A stretch of DNA of 64,000 nucleotides from Sulfitobacter sp. S190 (GTDB lineage Bacteria; Pseudomonadota; Alphaproteobacteria; Rhodobacterales; Rhodobacteraceae), in NCBI RefSeq assembly GCF_025141935.1, contig NZ_CP081120.1, forward strand, positions 2,604,001 to 2,668,000. The letters run 5' to 3'. The translations under genes were made by a program, and so were the position numbers. This document shows, piece after piece, positions 61,387 to 64,000 of the stretch. Positions within the stretch are counted from its first letter, which is position 1; each line of letters starts with the position of its first letter. Under the pieces are notes generated by a model. It ran no database searches. It saw only the letters and a program-made list of their open reading frames with translations, and was not told the DNA's origin.

Positions 61387-62382
61387 ATGACCCTGATGAC
61401 CAAATTTCTTGGTGCCGCCGCTGGCGTCGCACTGAGCGCCGGCGCACTGGCCGCCGAACCCGCCCTGATTTTCGATCTGGGGGGCAAGTTCGACAAATCC
61501 TTCAACGAAGCCGCCTTTACCGGCGCACAGCGTTGGGCTGAAGAAACCGGCGAAACCTTCCGCGAAATCGAGCTGCAGTCCGAAGCACAGCGTGAGCAGG
61601 CCCTGCGCCGGTTCGCCGAAGCGGGCGCCAACCCAATCGTCATGGCCGGCTTTGCCTTTGGCGATGCGCTGGGTCAGGTTGCGGCCGATTACCCCGACAC
61701 CAAATTCGCGATCATCGACATGGTCGTTGACCAACCCAACGTCCGCTCGGTCGTGTTCAACGAGCACGAAGGCTCCTACCTCGTGGGCATGATGGCCGCG
61801 ATGGCCTCCGAATCCGGCACCGTGTCCTTCATCGGTGGCATGGACATCCCGCTGATCCGCAAATTCGCCTGCGGCTACGCCCAGGGCGCCAAGGCCGTGA
61901 ACGCTGACGTCAACGTCATCGCGAACATGACCGGCACCACACCCGCCGCATGGAACGATCCCGTCAAAGGCTCCGAGCTGACCAAAGCGCAAATCAGCCA
62001 GGGCTCCGATGTGGTCTATGCCGCCGCGGGCGGCACCGGCGTGGGCGTTCTGCAAACCGCGGCCGACGAAGACATCCTGTCGATCGGTGTGGACAGCAAC
62101 CAGAACTACCTGCACCCCGGCAAGGTTCTGACCTCCATGCTCAAGCGTGTCGACAACGCTGTGTATCAGGCGTTCACCGATGGCACCGACATGGAAACCG
62201 GTTTCAACGTGATGGGCATCGCCAACGGTGGCGTCGGTTATGCGATCGACGACAACAACGCGCCACTGGTCTCGGACGAGATGCAGGCAGCCGTTGATGA
62301 CGCCGCGGCGAAAATCTCTTCCGGTGAACTGCAGGTCCACGACTACATGTCCGACGACAGCTGCCCGGCGCTGAGCTTTTAA
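61387..62382 (+). CDS. BMP-family ABC transporter substrate-binding protein
   Basis: 331-residue periplasmic binding protein of the BMP/PnrA (purine nucleoside) family. A Sec signal covers residues 1-22 (cleavage after ALAA). Family marks: DLGGKFDKSFNEAAFTG near 30, and FIGGMDIPLIRKFACGYAQGAK near 150. It is followed by a hairpin and then an ATPase with duplicated ABC domains, the standard nucleoside importer order. Substrate nucleoside-like by family. Confidence 0.92.
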   Translation: MTLMTKFLGAAAGVALSAGALAAEPALIFDLGGKFDKSFNEAAFTGAQRWAEETGETFREIELQSEAQREQALRRFAEAGANPIVMAGFAFGDALGQVAADYPDTKFAIIDMVVDQPNVRSVVFNEHEGSYLVGMMAAMASESGTVSFIGGMDIPLIRKFACGYAQGAKAVNADVNVIANMTGTTPAAWNDPVKGSELTKAQISQGSDVVYAAAGGTGVGVLQTAADEDILSIGVDSNQNYLHPGKVLTSMLKRVDNAVYQAFTDGTDMETGFNVMGIANGGVGYAIDDNNAPLVSDEMQAAVDDAAAKISSGELQVHDYMSDDSCPALSF

Positions 62383-62402
62383 CCAAACGGTCAAAGAATA
62401 AA

Positions 62403-62437
62403 GGGGGGCTGCGTTGACATTCAGCGCAGCCCCTTTT
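62403..62437 (+). terminator. Terminator between BMP protein and ATPase genes
   Basis: 9-bp perfect stem GGGGCTGCG (62405-62413) / CGCAGCCCC (62425-62433) followed by TTTT. As in the ABC operon at the left end of the window, it probably lets the binding protein be made in excess of the membrane complex. Confidence 0.75.
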
Positions 62438-62537
62438 CTATAGTCGTCTTTACTTTGCCACTCGCTGCGCTGACAGCCCCTCAAAAGGACCCGGTCATGC
62501 TCCATTTGCGCCCATTCGTATCGACAGGTAGCCACCC

Positions 62538-64000
62538 ATGACCATCGCTCCCGCCATTGAATTGAAAGGGATTTCCAAGGCCTTCGGCCCCGTTCAGGCG
62601 AACAAGGACATCTCGATCCGGGTCATGCCGGGAACCATCCACGGCATTATCGGCGAAAACGGCGCGGGAAAATCCACGCTCATGTCGATTCTCTACGGCT
62701 TTTACAAAGCGGACGCGGGCGAGATTTACATCAGCGGCCAGCGCGCCAACATCACCGACAGCCAGGCGGCCATCGCGGCGGGCATCGGCATGGTGTTCCA
62801 GCATTTCAAACTGGTCGAAAATTTCACGGTTCTCGAAAACATCATTCTGGGCGCCGAAGACGGAAAATTCCTCAAACCCTCCATCGCCAATGCACGGCGC
62901 ACGCTGGTCGAACTTGCCGATGACTACGGGCTGAACGTCGATCCCGACGCGCTCATCTCGGACATCGGTGTCGGCATGCAGCAGCGTGTCGAGATCCTCA
63001 AGGCGCTCTACCGGCAGGCCGATATCCTGATTCTAGACGAGCCCACCGGCGTGTTGACCCCCGCCGAGGCCGATCAGCTTTTCCGCATTCTTGGCCGTTT
63101 GCGCGAAGAAGGCAAAACCATCATCCTCATCACCCACAAACTGCGCGAAATCATGGACATCACCGATACCGTGTCGGTCATGCGGCGCGGCGAAATGACG
63201 GCAACGGTGAAAACAACCGACACCTCTCCGGCAGAGCTGGCAGAGTTGATGGTGGGCCGCAAGGTGCTGCTGCGGGTGGACAAGACACCCGCAACGCCGG
63301 GCAAGGTCATCCTCGACGTGCAAAACCTGCGCGTGGTGGACGACAGCGGCGTTGAGCGTTTGCGCGGCATTGATCTGCAGGTACGGGCGGGCGAAGTGCT
63401 CGGTCTGGCCGGCGTGGCAGGCAACGGGCAGTCGGAACTGCTTGAAGTGCTGGGCGGCTACGCAGACGGCACCGGCAAAATCACCATGAACGGCACTGAA
63501 ATCGATCTGAGCGGCAAGCACTCCGACGGCCAGTCCCGCCGCGCCCGTGGCATCGCGCACGTGCCCGAGGACCGTCAGCGCGAAGGCCTCATCATGGACT
63601 TTCAGGCGTGGGAAAATACCGCCTTCGGCTATCACCACGACCCCGCCTACCGCAAAGGCGTGCTGATGGACAACGCCGCGATCAAGGCCGACACCGAGGC
63701 CAAGATGGAACGCTTTGACGTGCGCCCGCCCGATCCGAAACTCGCGGCCAAGAATTTCTCGGGCGGCAACCAACAGAAAATCGTGCTCGCCCGCGAAATC
63801 GAGCGGAACCCCGATCTGCTGCTCATCGGACAACCCACCCGCGGTGTCGACATCGGCGCCATCGAATTCATCCACCAGCAAATCATCGCCCTGCGCGACA
63901 AGGGCAAGGCGATCCTGCTGGTCAGTGTGGAACTCGACGAGATCATGGCGCTGAGCGACCGGATCGCGGTGATGTTCGACGGCCAGATCATGGGCGAACG
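62538..64000 (+). CDS. Nucleoside-type ABC importer ATPase with two ABC domains (3' end outside window)
   Basis: At least 487 residues. The first ABC domain has Walker A GENGAGKST (about 41-49), signature VGMQQRVEI and Walker B LILDEPTGVLTP; the second has GVAGNGQSE, signature FSGGNQQKIVLAREI and LLIGQPTRGVDIG, where the second Walker B Asp-Glu is replaced by Gly-Gln, common in this family. Such tandem ATPases (NupA/YufO-like) work with BMP binding proteins for purine nucleosides. ATG at 62538; the gene runs off the window with no stop. Confidence 0.92.
   Translation, partial: MTIAPAIELKGISKAFGPVQANKDISIRVMPGTIHGIIGENGAGKSTLMSILYGFYKADAGEIYISGQRANITDSQAAIAAGIGMVFQHFKLVENFTVLENIILGAEDGKFLKPSIANARRTLVELADDYGLNVDPDALISDIGVGMQQRVEILKALYRQADILILDEPTGVLTPAEADQLFRILGRLREEGKTIILITHKLREIMDITDTVSVMRRGEMTATVKTTDTSPAELAELMVGRKVLLRVDKTPATPGKVILDVQNLRVVDDSGVERLRGIDLQVRAGEVLGLAGVAGNGQSELLEVLGGYADGTGKITMNGTEIDLSGKHSDGQSRRARGIAHVPEDRQREGLIMDFQAWENTAFGYHHDPAYRKGVLMDNAAIKADTEAKMERFDVRPPDPKLAAKNFSGGNQQKIVLAREIERNPDLLLIGQPTRGVDIGAIEFIHQQIIALRDKGKAILLVSVELDEIMALSDRIAVMFDGQIMGE

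Noticed and set aside
1..64000. CRISPR arrays, rRNA operons, insertion sequences
   Set aside because: No regularly spaced short repeats, no rRNA-like sequence and no transposase gene were seen anywhere in the window.

Overview
The window looks like chromosome of an alphaproteobacterium of the Rhodobacterales, roseobacter type. Supporting signs are the high GC content, a GcrA cell-cycle regulator, a GTTC-N7-GTTC type LexA box, an Irr/ICE-like iron box, a short-Q-loop cytochrome bd oxidase, the order nfuA-tsaB-rimI, and an opgC-opgG-opgH operon. Genus cannot be fixed from the sequence alone; a Sulfitobacter-like genome is a guess.

Layout. 1-2523: end of a glycerol/sugar-type ABC importer operon on the minus strand. 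3050-11563: nitroreductase, cydAB quinol oxidase, an ATP-grasp ligase, a short Mfd-like translocase, a Nudix hydrolase and a PiT phosphate transporter. 11752-23457: a genomic island of about 11.7 kb in a tRNA-Phe gene, bounded by a 50-bp repeat (49/50 identical) of the 3' part of the tRNA. It carries a replication-like gene, a ColE1-style mobilisation module in which mobB and mobD are nested inside the relaxase gene, a lone Phd-type antitoxin, a low-GC three-gene restriction-modification operon (N6-adenine MTase; PD-(D/E)XK nuclease fused to an N6-adenine MTase; C5-cytosine MTase), an XRE repressor, two small HTH genes and a tyrosine integrase broken by one in-frame stop. 23410-38263: tRNA-Phe and housekeeping genes (yacG, RNase E/G, maf, infA, nitrilase/LysR pair, sirtuin, PCuAC, rpmB, meaB, hrpB, gnd, second Nudix, argF, argD, EamA transporter). 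38364-41888: gcrA, then a TPP enzyme overlapping a class III CoA-transferase. 42103-50535: TTC38-like protein, opgCGH, and a KpsE/KpsT pair. 50762-61233: small conserved genes, including a probable SOS-regulated two-repeat protein and an nfu gene under a probable Irr box. 61387-64000: start of a BMP-type nucleoside ABC importer.

The strongest candidate for an undescribed system is the island's three-methyltransferase restriction cassette on a mobilisable but integration-crippled element. Secondary candidates are the stand-alone RID-translocase at 7815-9401, which lacks both the UvrA-recruiting N-terminus and the C-terminal regulatory domain of Mfd, and the LexA-controlled repeat protein at 54842-55168. 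All functional statements rest on reading motifs and gene order; no database search was run.
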